Positions 45,593 through 55,234 of a DNA stretch of 64,000 nucleotides are shown here, piece after piece. The notes under the pieces were generated by a model. It was not told the origin of the DNA and did no database searches. It was given only the letters and a program-made list of their open reading frames with translations. The position numbers and the translations under genes are program-made. The DNA is from Saccharina japonica (lineage: Eukaryota > Sar > Phaeophyceae > Laminariales > Laminariaceae), in the NCBI GenBank assembly GCA_008828725.1, contig MEHQ01003655.1, positions 53,105 to 117,104 on the forward strand. The letters are read 5' to 3'. How positions within the stretch are numbered: position 1 is the stretch's first letter; each line of letters starts with the position of its first letter.

Positions 45593-48500
45593 TAACTGTT
45601 ATAGTTTCGAATTACCGTCTAAAGATATCAATCAAATCAAGTCCAACACTCCGACCGGTAAAAATCAGTATTTGGCTCGTCGAACCAAGGGCTGCACACA
45701 AACACCTCGAACGTACAGCAACGATGCTCTAACTCAACCCTACCGAGGTCTCCGACTGCACTGCAAGAGTGACAAATTATTGATTTTGGCGTTCATCTCT
45801 GGTCAAGCCTACAACTGTGTTGACGTTCTGGGTGGTGTTACAATGACTGCCGTATGACTGTGACAGTTGGGACTTGCAGACTAAAGATACCAATCAAATC
45901 AAGATCCAACACTCTGACAGGTAAATATCGGTATCTGGCTCGACGAACAAAGGTCCGCACACAGAGACCTGGAATGTACAGCAACGATGCTCTAACTCAA
46001 CCCTACCGAGGTCTCCGCCAGTATTGAAACAGTGACTGGTCATCGATTTTGGTGTCCATCTCTGGTCAAGCCTAGAGCTGTGGTGTCGTTGTGGCCAGTG
46101 TTACGATGGCTGCTGTGTGACTGTTTACAGTTGGGGATTGCCGACTAAAGATACTAATCAAATCAAGATCCAACACTCCGACCGGTAAATATCAGTATCT
46201 GGCTCGTCGAACAAGGGGCCGCACACAACGGCCTTCAATGTACAGCAACGGTGCTCTAACTTAACCCTTCCAAGGTGTCGACCAGTACTGCAAGAGTGAC
46301 TGATTATTTATTTTGGTGTTTCCCTCTGGTCAAGTCTAGGGCTGTGTTGACGTATTGGGCAGTGTTATGATGACTGCTGCATGACTGTGGCAGTTGAGAA
46401 TCGCCGACTAAAGATAGATGCCAACCAAATCAATATCAAACACTACGACCGTTCAATATCAGTATCTGGCTCGTTGAACAAAGGGCTGCACACAAAGACC
46501 TGGGAGGTAAAGCAACGATGCTCTAACTCATCATTTCCAAGGTCTCGACCAGTACTGCAAGGGTGGCTGCTTATTCATTTTGGTGTTTCTCTCTCGTCAA
46601 GCCTAGGGCTGTGTTGACGTTGTGGGCAGTGATACAATGACTTCTGTATGACTGTGACCGTTGGGAATTGCCGACTAAAGATACCAATGAAATCAAGATC
46701 CAACACTCCGACCGGTAAACATCATCATCAGTATCTGGCTCGTCGAACAAAGGGCTGCACACAAAGACCTGGGAGGTACAGCAACGATGCTCTAACTCAA
46801 CCCTTCCCAGGTCTCGACCAATACTGCAAGAGTGACTAGTGTTTGATGTTGGTGTCCATCTCTGGTAAAGCCTAGAGCTGTGTTGACGTATTGGGCAGTG
46901 TAGTAAAGACTCCTGTATGACTTTGACAGTTGGGAATTGCCGACTAAAGATACCAATCCAATCAAGATCCAACACTCCGACCGGTAAACATCAGTATCTG
47001 GATCGTCGAACGAAGGGCTGCGCACAAAGACCTGGGAGGTACAGCAACGATGTTCTAACCCAACCCTTCCCAGGTCTCGACCAGTACTGCAAGAGTGACT
47101 GCTCATTCATGTTCGTGTTTCTCTCTGGTCAAGCCGAGGGCTGTGTTGACGTTGTGGGCAGTGTTACAATGACTACTGTATGACTGTGGCAGTTGGGAAT
47201 TGCCGACTAAAGATACCAAACAACTCAAGACCCAACACTCCGGCCGGTAAACATCAGTATCTAGCTCATCGAACAAAGGGCTGCACACATACGTAGACCT
47301 GGGAGGTACAGCAGCGATGCTCTAACTCAACCCTTCCTTCCACCAGTACTGCAAGAATGTCTGCTTATTCGTTTTCGTGTTCATCTCTGGTCAAGCCTAG
47401 AGCTGTGTTGACGTTGTGGGCAGTGTTACAATGACTACTGCTGTATGACTGTGGCAGTTGGGAATTGCCGACTAAAGATACCAAACAACTCAAGACCCAA
47501 CACTCCGGCCGGTAAACAATAGTATCTAGCTCATCGAACAAAGGGCTGCACACATACGTAGACCTGGGAGGTACAGCAGCGATGCTCTAACTCAACCCTT
47601 CCTTCCACCAGTACTGCAAGAATGTCTGCTTATTCGTTTTCGTGTTCATCTCTGGTAAAGCCTAGAGCTGTGTTGACGTATTGGGCAGTGTAGTAAAGAC
47701 TCCTGTATGACTTTGACAGTTGGGAATTGCCGACTAAGGATACCAATCAAACCAAGATCCAACACTCCGACCGGTAAAAATCAGTATCTGGCTCGTCGAA
47801 CAAAGGGCTGCACACAAAGACCTGCTGGGAGGTACAGCAACGATGCTCCAACTCAACCCTTCCCAGGTCTCGACCAGTACTGCAAGAGTGACTGCTGATT
47901 CATTTTGGTGTTTCTCTCTGGTCAAGCCTAGGGCTGTGTTGACGTTGTGGGCAGTATTACAATGACTACTGTATGAATGTGGCAGTTGGGAATTGCCGAC
48001 TAAAGATTCCAAACAACTCAAGCTCCAACACTCCGGCCGGTAAATATCAGTATCTGGCTCGTCGAACAAAGGGCTGCACACAAAGACCTGAGAGGTACAG
48101 CAGCGATGCTCTAACTCAACCCTTCCTTCCACCAGTACTGCAAGAGTGTCTGGTTATTATATTCATTTTGGTGTTCATCTCTGGTCAAGCCTAGAGCTGT
48201 GTTGACGTTGTGGGCAGTGTTACAATGACTGCCGTTTGACTGTGACAGTTGGTGATTGCCTAATAAAGATACTACTACAGTAATAAAATGGCGATCCAAC
48301 AACCCGACCGCTAAATATCAATATCTAGCTTGTCGAGCATATGGCTGCGCACATAAGCCAGGATGGTACAGGAACGATCCTCGAACTCGGTTTTTTACAG
48401 CTCCCGACCAGTATTGCAATAGTGACTGGTTAGTCCTTTTGTTGTTTTTTCTCTTGGCAAGTCTACTACAGTGGTCCTGTGTTGACCGTCTGCGCAGTGT

Positions 48501-49775
48501 TACGATGACTGCCGCATGACTATTACTGTTGGCAATTGCCGAATAAATATACTATTCAATACAATCGCTATCCAACAATCCGACCGGTAAATATCAATAT
48601 CTAGCTTGTCGGACATATGGCTGCACACATAAGTCTGGAGGGTACAGCAACGATCCTCGAACTCACATATTTCCAGGTCTCCACCAGTACGGCAATAGTA
48701 GTGACGGGTAAAGTCTGTTTGGTGTTTTCCTTTTGTCAAGGCTACGAAGTCATGTGTTGACGCGCTAGGCAGCGTTACAACAATGCCTGACTGCCGCATG
48801 ACGATGGCAGTTGGCAATTGCCGATCAAAGATATCAATCAATGAAATCGCGATCCAACAATCCGGCCTGTAAATATCAATATCTACAGTAGTAGGTCATT
48901 CAACATATGCCTGCACACAGAAACCTGGAGGGTACACAGCTACGAGCCTATAAGTCACACATTTCCAGGTCGCGACAAGTACGCCAAACGTGACTGGTCA
49001 GTTATGTTGGTGTTCTTCTCTTGTCGAGGCTAGTCCTGTGTTGACGGCCTGGGCATTGTTACAATGACTGCCGCATGACTATGACTGTTGTTGGCAATTG
49101 CCGAATAAAGATACCAATAAAATCGTGATCAAACAATCCGAATGGTAAAATATCAAAACCTGGTTCGTCGAAAACATGGCTGCACACATACGCCTGGAGG
49201 GTACAGCAAAACGATCCTCGAACTAGCATATTTCTACGTCTCGACCAGTACTGCAAGAAAGACTGACTGGTTAGTCCTTTTGTAGTTTTTTTTTCTTGGC
49301 ATGCCTACAGTAGTAGTCCTGTGTTGACCGTCTGCGCAGTGTTACGATGACTGCCGCATGCAATTGCCAACTGTTGGCAATTGCCGAATAAAGATACCAG
49401 TACAATCAAATCATCGCGATCCAACAATCCGACCGGTAAATATGCAAAATAATAGTTCAAACTGGTTGAACACGTTACCCTAGAGGGTACAGCAACGATC
49501 TTCGATTTCACATGTTTCTAGGTCTCTACCAGTACTATACTGTAAGAGTGACTTATTAGTCATGTTGGTGTTCTTCTCTCGTCAGTGCCTGTGTTGATGA
49601 AAGACATGATGACGGCCGCGTGACTACTGTATGTATGACAGTTGGCAACGGCCGAATACAGATACCAATAAAAACGCGATCCAACAATCCGACCGGTACA
49701 TTTCAGTATCTGCCTCGTCGAAAAAACGGCGTTGCGCACACACCACGTAGACCTTGAAGGTACAGCAATGATCGC
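45593..49775 (+). repeat. Satellite array, right block, about 16 units
   Basis: Continuation of the array after the Helitron. Units from about 48,300 again resemble the outer subtype (GCCGCATGAC, CCAATAAAATCGCGATCC). Around 46,889-47,740 units are nearly identical in a three-unit register (see findings). Confidence 0.9.
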
Positions 49776-50760
49776 GATTTATTTGGAATATGTATTCGGC
49801 AATTAATTGCCAACTGCCACAGTCAGACGGCAGCAGGCATTTTGTAATGCTGCCCAGACCGTCAACACAGGACTAGCCTTGACAAGAGAAGAACATTAAA
49901 AAAACAACTGATTATTCTTATTCGCTTTTTTTGCAGTGCTGGTCGAGACCTGGAAATTTGTGAGAGATTGTACCCTCCAGGCTGACGTACGTGTGCAACC
50001 ATATATCATATGTACGACAAAGAAAGCCAGATATTGATATTTACCGGTCGGAGTGTTGGATCGCGATTATACTGGTGGTATCTTTACTCGGCAATTGCCA
50101 ACAGTCATAGTCATCTCGTATTCATTGTAACACTGCCCATACCGTCAACACGAGAGAGAATAATAGCCCTGGCGAGAGAAGAACACCAAAAGGACTAAAT
50201 AGTCGCTCTTCTTGCTGTAGTACTGGTCGAGACCTGGAACTATGTGGGTTCGAGGATCGTTGATGTGCCCTCCAGGCTTACGTGTGTAGCCAGCGACGAG
50301 CTAGATGTTGATATTTACCGGTCGGGTTGTTGGATCGCGGTTTTATGTGTATCTTTATTCGGCAATGGTCGGCTGTCATAGTCATGCCGCAGCCATTCTA
50401 ACACTGCCCAGGCCGTCAACACAGGACTAGCCTTGACAAGAGAAGAACACCAAACGGACTAACCAGTCACTGTTGTAGTACTGGTCGGGACCTGGAAATA
50501 TATGAGAGGACCGTTGCTGTACCCTCCAGGCTGATGTGTGCAACCAAACGTTCGACAAAGAAAGCCAGATGTTGGTGCTTACCGGTCGGGTTGTTGGATC
50601 GCGACTATACTGGTATCTTTATTCGGTAATTGCCAACAGTCATAGTCATGTCGCAGTCATTATAACACTGCCCAGACCGTCAGCACAGGACCAGTGTTTT
50701 GACGAGAGAAGAACACGAAAAGGACTAACCAGTCACTCTCGCAGTACTGGTAGAGACCTG
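49776..50760 (-). repeat. Inverted satellite units at the right edge
   Basis: About 3.7 units read in the opposite direction: GGCAATTGCCAACAGTCATA, ACCGGTCGG near 50,044, 50,319 and 50,582, and AGTACTGGTCGAGACCTGG. The switch occurs at about 49,770-49,800, where GGCAATTAATTGCCAACTGCC forms a small palindrome. Confidence 0.9.
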
Positions 50761-51545
50761 GTGAGGAGGGCCTGCAGTCAATCGGGGTGGACACGAAAAG
50801 AAGAGTGCAATGGCGGGTGGGTGCGGACAAGCTGTATAATATCGAAGTGCAAGCGGCTGTGGGCGTTAAGTCGGACCCCGACCGTAAACTTTATGTTTTA
50901 ACCCGCAAAACACGACAATTTTCCCAACAAACGAGTGGCCTTTTAGTAGCATTACCGTTATGGGACTTTTCCGATTACCTTCATATATTTAACAATCCCA
51001 ACTTTCTCGTTTTCCCATATTTGTATTTCATTTGGGGAAAACCTAGTAAGTCAGACAGACAGACAGATAGACAGGATTTGAATTCCCAAAACAGAGACTC
51101 AGTTTTGCAAACTGAGAATTGTCCATGCATGTTCTTCAATACAGTAGCCAGTTATGTTTGCGTCTCTGTCTCTCTGCCTCTCTCATTATCCCTTCCCTTC
51201 TTCTCTTCTACAATCCGCCTCTCTCTCCCCTTCTCCCCCTTCCCGCCCCCCCCTCCCCCCTGGCATGAGCCAACGTCCAGCCCAACAGTTGGCCACTGCT
51301 GTACGGTCCCTCCCCCGATCCCTTCCTGCCTCGACTCTCCACATCGCGGTCTGTTCCACGACAACAGCCACACAACGGCCCAAACGTGTAATGAATGGCA
51401 GACCAACGCAACGCCTTCCTCGGCAATCCCCACCCCAAACCTTACCCTTGTTGCTGCCTTCAACTGTCGATACCGCTACATCCACCGCCGCCGCCGCGTC
51501 CGCCGCCCTACCAGTGCCAGCATCACACTCGTCACTACCGCCGCC
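50761..51545. other. Spacer right of the satellite
   Basis: An open frame from 50,787 has no recognisable domain. Pyrimidine-rich DNA at 51,160-51,270 and a GACA run at 51,055-51,073 are present. No gene is called. Confidence 0.5.
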
Positions 51546-51915
51546 GACGCATGCTACGATAGAGGTGCACCATGTTTTTGCCTTATAAGGGTGGTCACTT
51601 GAAGAGCGCTATACCTCACCCCGAACTGATTTTGGAGAAAAGTAAAAGCGCTATCCGATGAACAATCCCGCGACCGAAGCATACACGGGACGAGATTGCA
51701 ACAAAATAATGACAATAATGACAATAATGACAAAAATGACAATAATGACAATAATGACAATAATGACAATAATGACAATAATGACAATAATGACAATAAT
51801 GACAATAATGACAATAATGACAATAATGACAGTCCGCCGAATTTGGGTTAAGGAGCTCGATCAGTCAGAAATGCATTTCAGCCAAAACGTGCTCTACCTC
51901 TATCGTAGCAGGTGC
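51546..51915 (+). mobile_element. MITE, GACGC/GCGTC family, copy B, with internal 9-bp expansion
   Basis: It starts GACGCATGCTACGATAGAGG and ends CTACCTCTATCGTAGCA plus a diverged tail. It shares the internal blocks of copies A and C, but the single AATTATGACAGTCCGCCGA site of copy A is here expanded into about fourteen 9-bp units at 51,705-51,831, making the copy about 370 bp. Confidence 0.75.
51705..51831. repeat. (TGACAATAA)n minisatellite
   Basis: About fourteen copies of the 9-base unit, with one variant (GACAAAAAT). Confidence 0.95.
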
Positions 51916-52152
51916 ACGCCGCCACCGCTGTTGCTGCTGTTGCTGCCTGAAACCATGCCCAGCAGCACCACCACCACCACCACTGCCGCCTCTACTCCCT
52001 CCAGTCTGCTGCCACTTCCAGCCCGCGACAAAAGCACACCGAACCCACGCAACGAAGCGCGCTTCGCGCTTTAGGGCGACCGCCGCTGCTACCGCTTCAC
52101 GCAACAAAAGACGGGGCTATCGAGTCACCCTGTATGCCTCTAGCACCTCCAC

Positions 52153-52430
52153 GACGCGTCCTACGATAGAGGTAGAAATGTTTGGCTGAAACGGTTTCTG
52201 AAACGGTTTCTGAATGATGAGTCTCCCGCCATTCAGCACACATTCTGCGAGACAAGAAAAAGATTCCGACGATTTTTGGGTTAACCCTTTTAGAACTGCA
52301 GTCCCGTTTTGGGGACAAACCACTCTAATTCTAAGTAATTTGTCCCCAAAACGGGACTCTAGTCCTATAAGGGTTGAGGAGCCTCCCGTCATTCAGAAAA
52401 CGTTCCAGCCCAAAAAAAGCATCTTCTTAT
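52153..52430. mobile_element. MITE, GACGC/GCGTC family, rearranged copy D
   Basis: GACGCGTCCTACGATAGAGGT and GGCTGAAACGGTTTCTGAATGATG are MITE-terminal sequences. A second inverted version (TCATTCAGAAAACGTTCCAGCCC) lies at about 52,392-52,416, giving a fold-back arrangement around a foreign centre (52,280-52,375) that contains a perfect hairpin. Confidence 0.5.
52301..52357. repeat. Perfect 19-bp stem hairpin
   Basis: GTCCCGTTTTGGGGACAAA at 52,301-52,319 is exactly complementary to 52,339-52,357, with a 19-base loop. Loosely related sequence (AGAACTG...CCCACACTACG...AAGTAGTTTGTTCCC) occurs at about 62,010-62,060 and near 52,733. Confidence 0.85.
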
Positions 52431-53805
52431 ACGTGGGAAAATATGTCGACGATATTTGTTTTTAAAGCCCCCGATTTTCGTTCTGTGTATCCTCTACCCT
52501 CGTTTGAAAGAAAATCGGCTCCGAAAAAAAGCGTGCCATGGGGTGTGCTACCTTTGTATCTTGATTACGGTATAGGTTATCCTGGAATCTTCAGGCATCT
52601 ATCTATCTATCTATCTGCACGAGATTGGGAAGCAGACGCCCGTGCCCTATATATGTATATGCCCGGATCTCAACCGCTGATCCCGTCGATCTCACCGCCG
52701 CTTCTCCCCCTACTCTGGCGCCTTGACCTTTTTAGAACCGCACCCACGTTTTGGCGAAAAATACTACTTGGATTTAGTGTGGTAATACTAATTCCAGCAT
52801 AGTGAAAGGGTTGGCGAAGGGAACGGAAAGGGTACGTACGCGTATCGGACAGATAGAAAATCATCAAGTAAGTCATCTAAATCATAACTTGCCGACATGA
52901 TGAGCTTTCGCGCTTTGTAGTTTGCACAAGTACAGATCCAACCCAGTAAACACGTCGTCTTGGAGAGGGTCCCACCCGTCACCATGAGCTAGATCTTACA
53001 GATCATACAGAGCATGCAGATCATGCAGACCATACAGACCATACAGATCGTGCAGACCATACCGATCATACAGATCACGCGGATCATACAGATCATGCAG
53101 CTCATACAGATAATGCAGATCATACAGATCATACAGATCGTACAGATCATCTGCCCTGAAAGATCTAGTAGATCATGGAAGTGATAAAATCGATGATTTG
53201 TTCGATACGTAAAAATATCATGAAGCGGTCATCTGTGTTGCCTCTCGCCATCTCCCCCACCGCTGCCATTGGCCCCTCTTCCGCGCTCTCCCTGTATTCT
53301 GGCGGCTTAAGTAAGACGACCATACGGTTTCGTGAAGCGGCTCTCTTTTGTGCCTTTTGCCATTGTCACCACCTTTACCGCTGCCTCCCTCCCCGCTAGC
53401 CATGTCGCTGTCCCCCCTCCCACGCCGCCGACAATACCACCCTACCGCCGCCTCAGAGGCCCTTTTCGAGCTGAGCCCAAAAACGGTTCCGGGACAAACC
53501 GCTTTGAGTAGGAGTGGAGTTGCACAATGTCTTCAGGTACGGAGTGGAGCTGTTGCACAATATTGTCAGTACGGAGTGGAGTTGCACAATGTCTGCAGTA
53601 CCCAATCACGGGGAACCATAACAAGGCTGCGGTACGGATAAGAAGAGGTCGTCTTGTGACTCCGCCATCGCCACCCACCACAAGCCGTTGCCTCCGCCAC
53701 TGCCCCTATTTTGCAGCCAAGGTCTCCGGGAACTCCCACTCGCTCTCACCGTCAACACCGCCTCTGTCGCTACCCCCGGTACAACGACCAATATAGTAAC
53801 AAGCC
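52431..53805. other. Repeat-rich spacer
   Basis: It holds a CTAT run (52,597-52,616), a 9-base (ACAGATCAT)n array at 52,995-53,157, and three 30-35-base units around GGAGTGGAGTTGCACAATGT at 53,511-53,604. No gene is recognised. Confidence 0.6.
52995..53157. repeat. 9-bp ACAGATCAT tandem array
   Basis: About eighteen degenerate units built on ACAGATCAT/ACAGACCAT/GCAGATCAT. Confidence 0.9.
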
Positions 53806-54055
53806 GACGCATGCTACGATAGAGGTGCGCCATGTTTTATTCTGAGCTCCTCGCTTAAGAAGCGTCATTCCTCACCGAAAAAAATGAGTTTGGAGGAAAA
53901 TAGAAGTGCTGCCGGATGAGAAATCTCATGACCGAAGTGTACTGTGAAACATTATTCGTCACAAAACATGAAATTCCGACGAATTTGGGTTAATGAGCCC
54001 GATCGTTCAGAAAACGATTCAGCCAAAAAGTGTCACCTCTACCGTAGCACGCGTC
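53806..54055 (+). mobile_element. MITE, GACGC/GCGTC family, copy C
   Basis: A 250-base copy with intact ends GACGCATGCTACGATAGAGG and ACCGTAGCACGCGTC. AGCC immediately flanks both ends (53,802-53,805 and 54,056-54,059), a possible 4-base target duplication. It is collinear with the complement of copy A. Confidence 0.75.
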
Positions 54056-54865
54056 AGCCGCCGGCGCAGCCTCCGACACCCCCCCCCCGACCACCACCAC
54101 CATAAAAAAAACGGCACGCTCTCCCCCCCTTCGATCCTTTCAGAACTGTAACGCGTTGTATCCCACACGAAGTCCCCCAACAACATCGGTGCAGTTCCAT
54201 CCGTAAGACGTTGTAAGCGCTGCCTGCACCGCTAGCCCTTCTCTTGCCGCCACCGCCCGCCCTACTCCGTCCAGGCATTGTAGGGATGCGAGGATCTACG
54301 GTCATACGACTACGGCCGTGCACGACGTGACTACACCCTCAATCCCCCCCCACCCACTCCTTTTTTGCTCCGTCTCGAAAGGGATGCGTGGTCAATGGTC
54401 AAATGACTAAGGCAAGTAACAAATGAGTACGCCACCCCTGTTACTCCATGCCGCCGTCGATGTCATCTCTTCCGCTAACGGTGAAAAAAACGATTAAGAG
54501 GTCGTGGGTGCCTCCGCCATCTCGACGACCTCCGTCGCCGGCACCGCCTCCACCGCTACCGGAACTCCCTCTGCTGCCGCTGTTGCGGTGACGGCCTCGA
54601 CATCCATCTGGCATAAATAATCGAAACAGGGATGGGGGGGGGTCTCGGGGCAGACCTATCTCTGATTAACACGCTCCGCACGATCTGGATCACGTTGCCC
54701 GGGTGTAGGAAACGTATGGCAGGGTGTGCACGAGACACGGCTTTCGCACACATATGTTTCGGGTGGGATCTGAACGATACGGCCCTTGAACAACATCGTT
54801 ACAACGGCAAAATACGGGATCTAAATGGTGGAAAGAATATCGTGACCGGCCCCATGTGTGAAATA

Positions 54866-54904
<39 letters not shown>

Positions 54905-55234
54905 ACTCATGCATCCCGCTTCTGCCCCCTTGTTCGTCAAACTATATTCCCAGTGCCGATAGACCCCTTCCCCGCCGTAGAACGAAAAAGCGTGATAACC
55001 ACACACCCCTCCCCCAGCCTTCCTGCTACCACCTTGATATTTCAACTCCATCTCAGTGCCCACACACTCCTTCACCACCAGAATCGATCGATTTCTCCAC
55101 CCACTAGCCCGGCTGCCCTGTCGCTCAAGAGAGGGGCGGGCACGAGGCTGCTGCCCCCCCTCCCCACCCCAACCCAACCCAACCCAACCCAACCCACCCC
55201 ACACCCCGTCAACGCTTCCCTGCCTCTGCCTCTG
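54056..55234. other. Retroelement tails downstream of CDC5L
   Basis: Bases 54,285-54,350 carry a 3' element (GGTCATACGACTACGGCCGTGC then a C run) related to 61,006-61,045 and 63,895-63,940. Bases 54,367-54,433 are a LINE B 3' end (CCGTCTCGAAAGGGATGCG...AACAAATGAGTACGCC). A run of 35 C residues spans 54,869-54,903, and (AACCC)n spans 55,166-55,195. No gene is seen. Confidence 0.6.
54869..54903. repeat. Poly-C run, 35 bases
   Basis: Uninterrupted C homopolymer. Its length in any assembly should be treated as approximate. Confidence 0.95.

Noticed and set aside
35817..48302. Recurring 60-80-codon frames, one per satellite unit
   Set aside because: Stops and frames differ among units and no start is conserved; this is satellite DNA, not a gene family.
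35721..49775. CRISPR-like array
   Set aside because: Units of about 263 bp are repeated over their full length, with no short repeat plus unique spacer pattern, in a eukaryotic context.
50787..51602. 271-codon open frame as a gene
   Set aside because: No domain, simple-sequence composition over its second half, and overlapping open frames on both strands.
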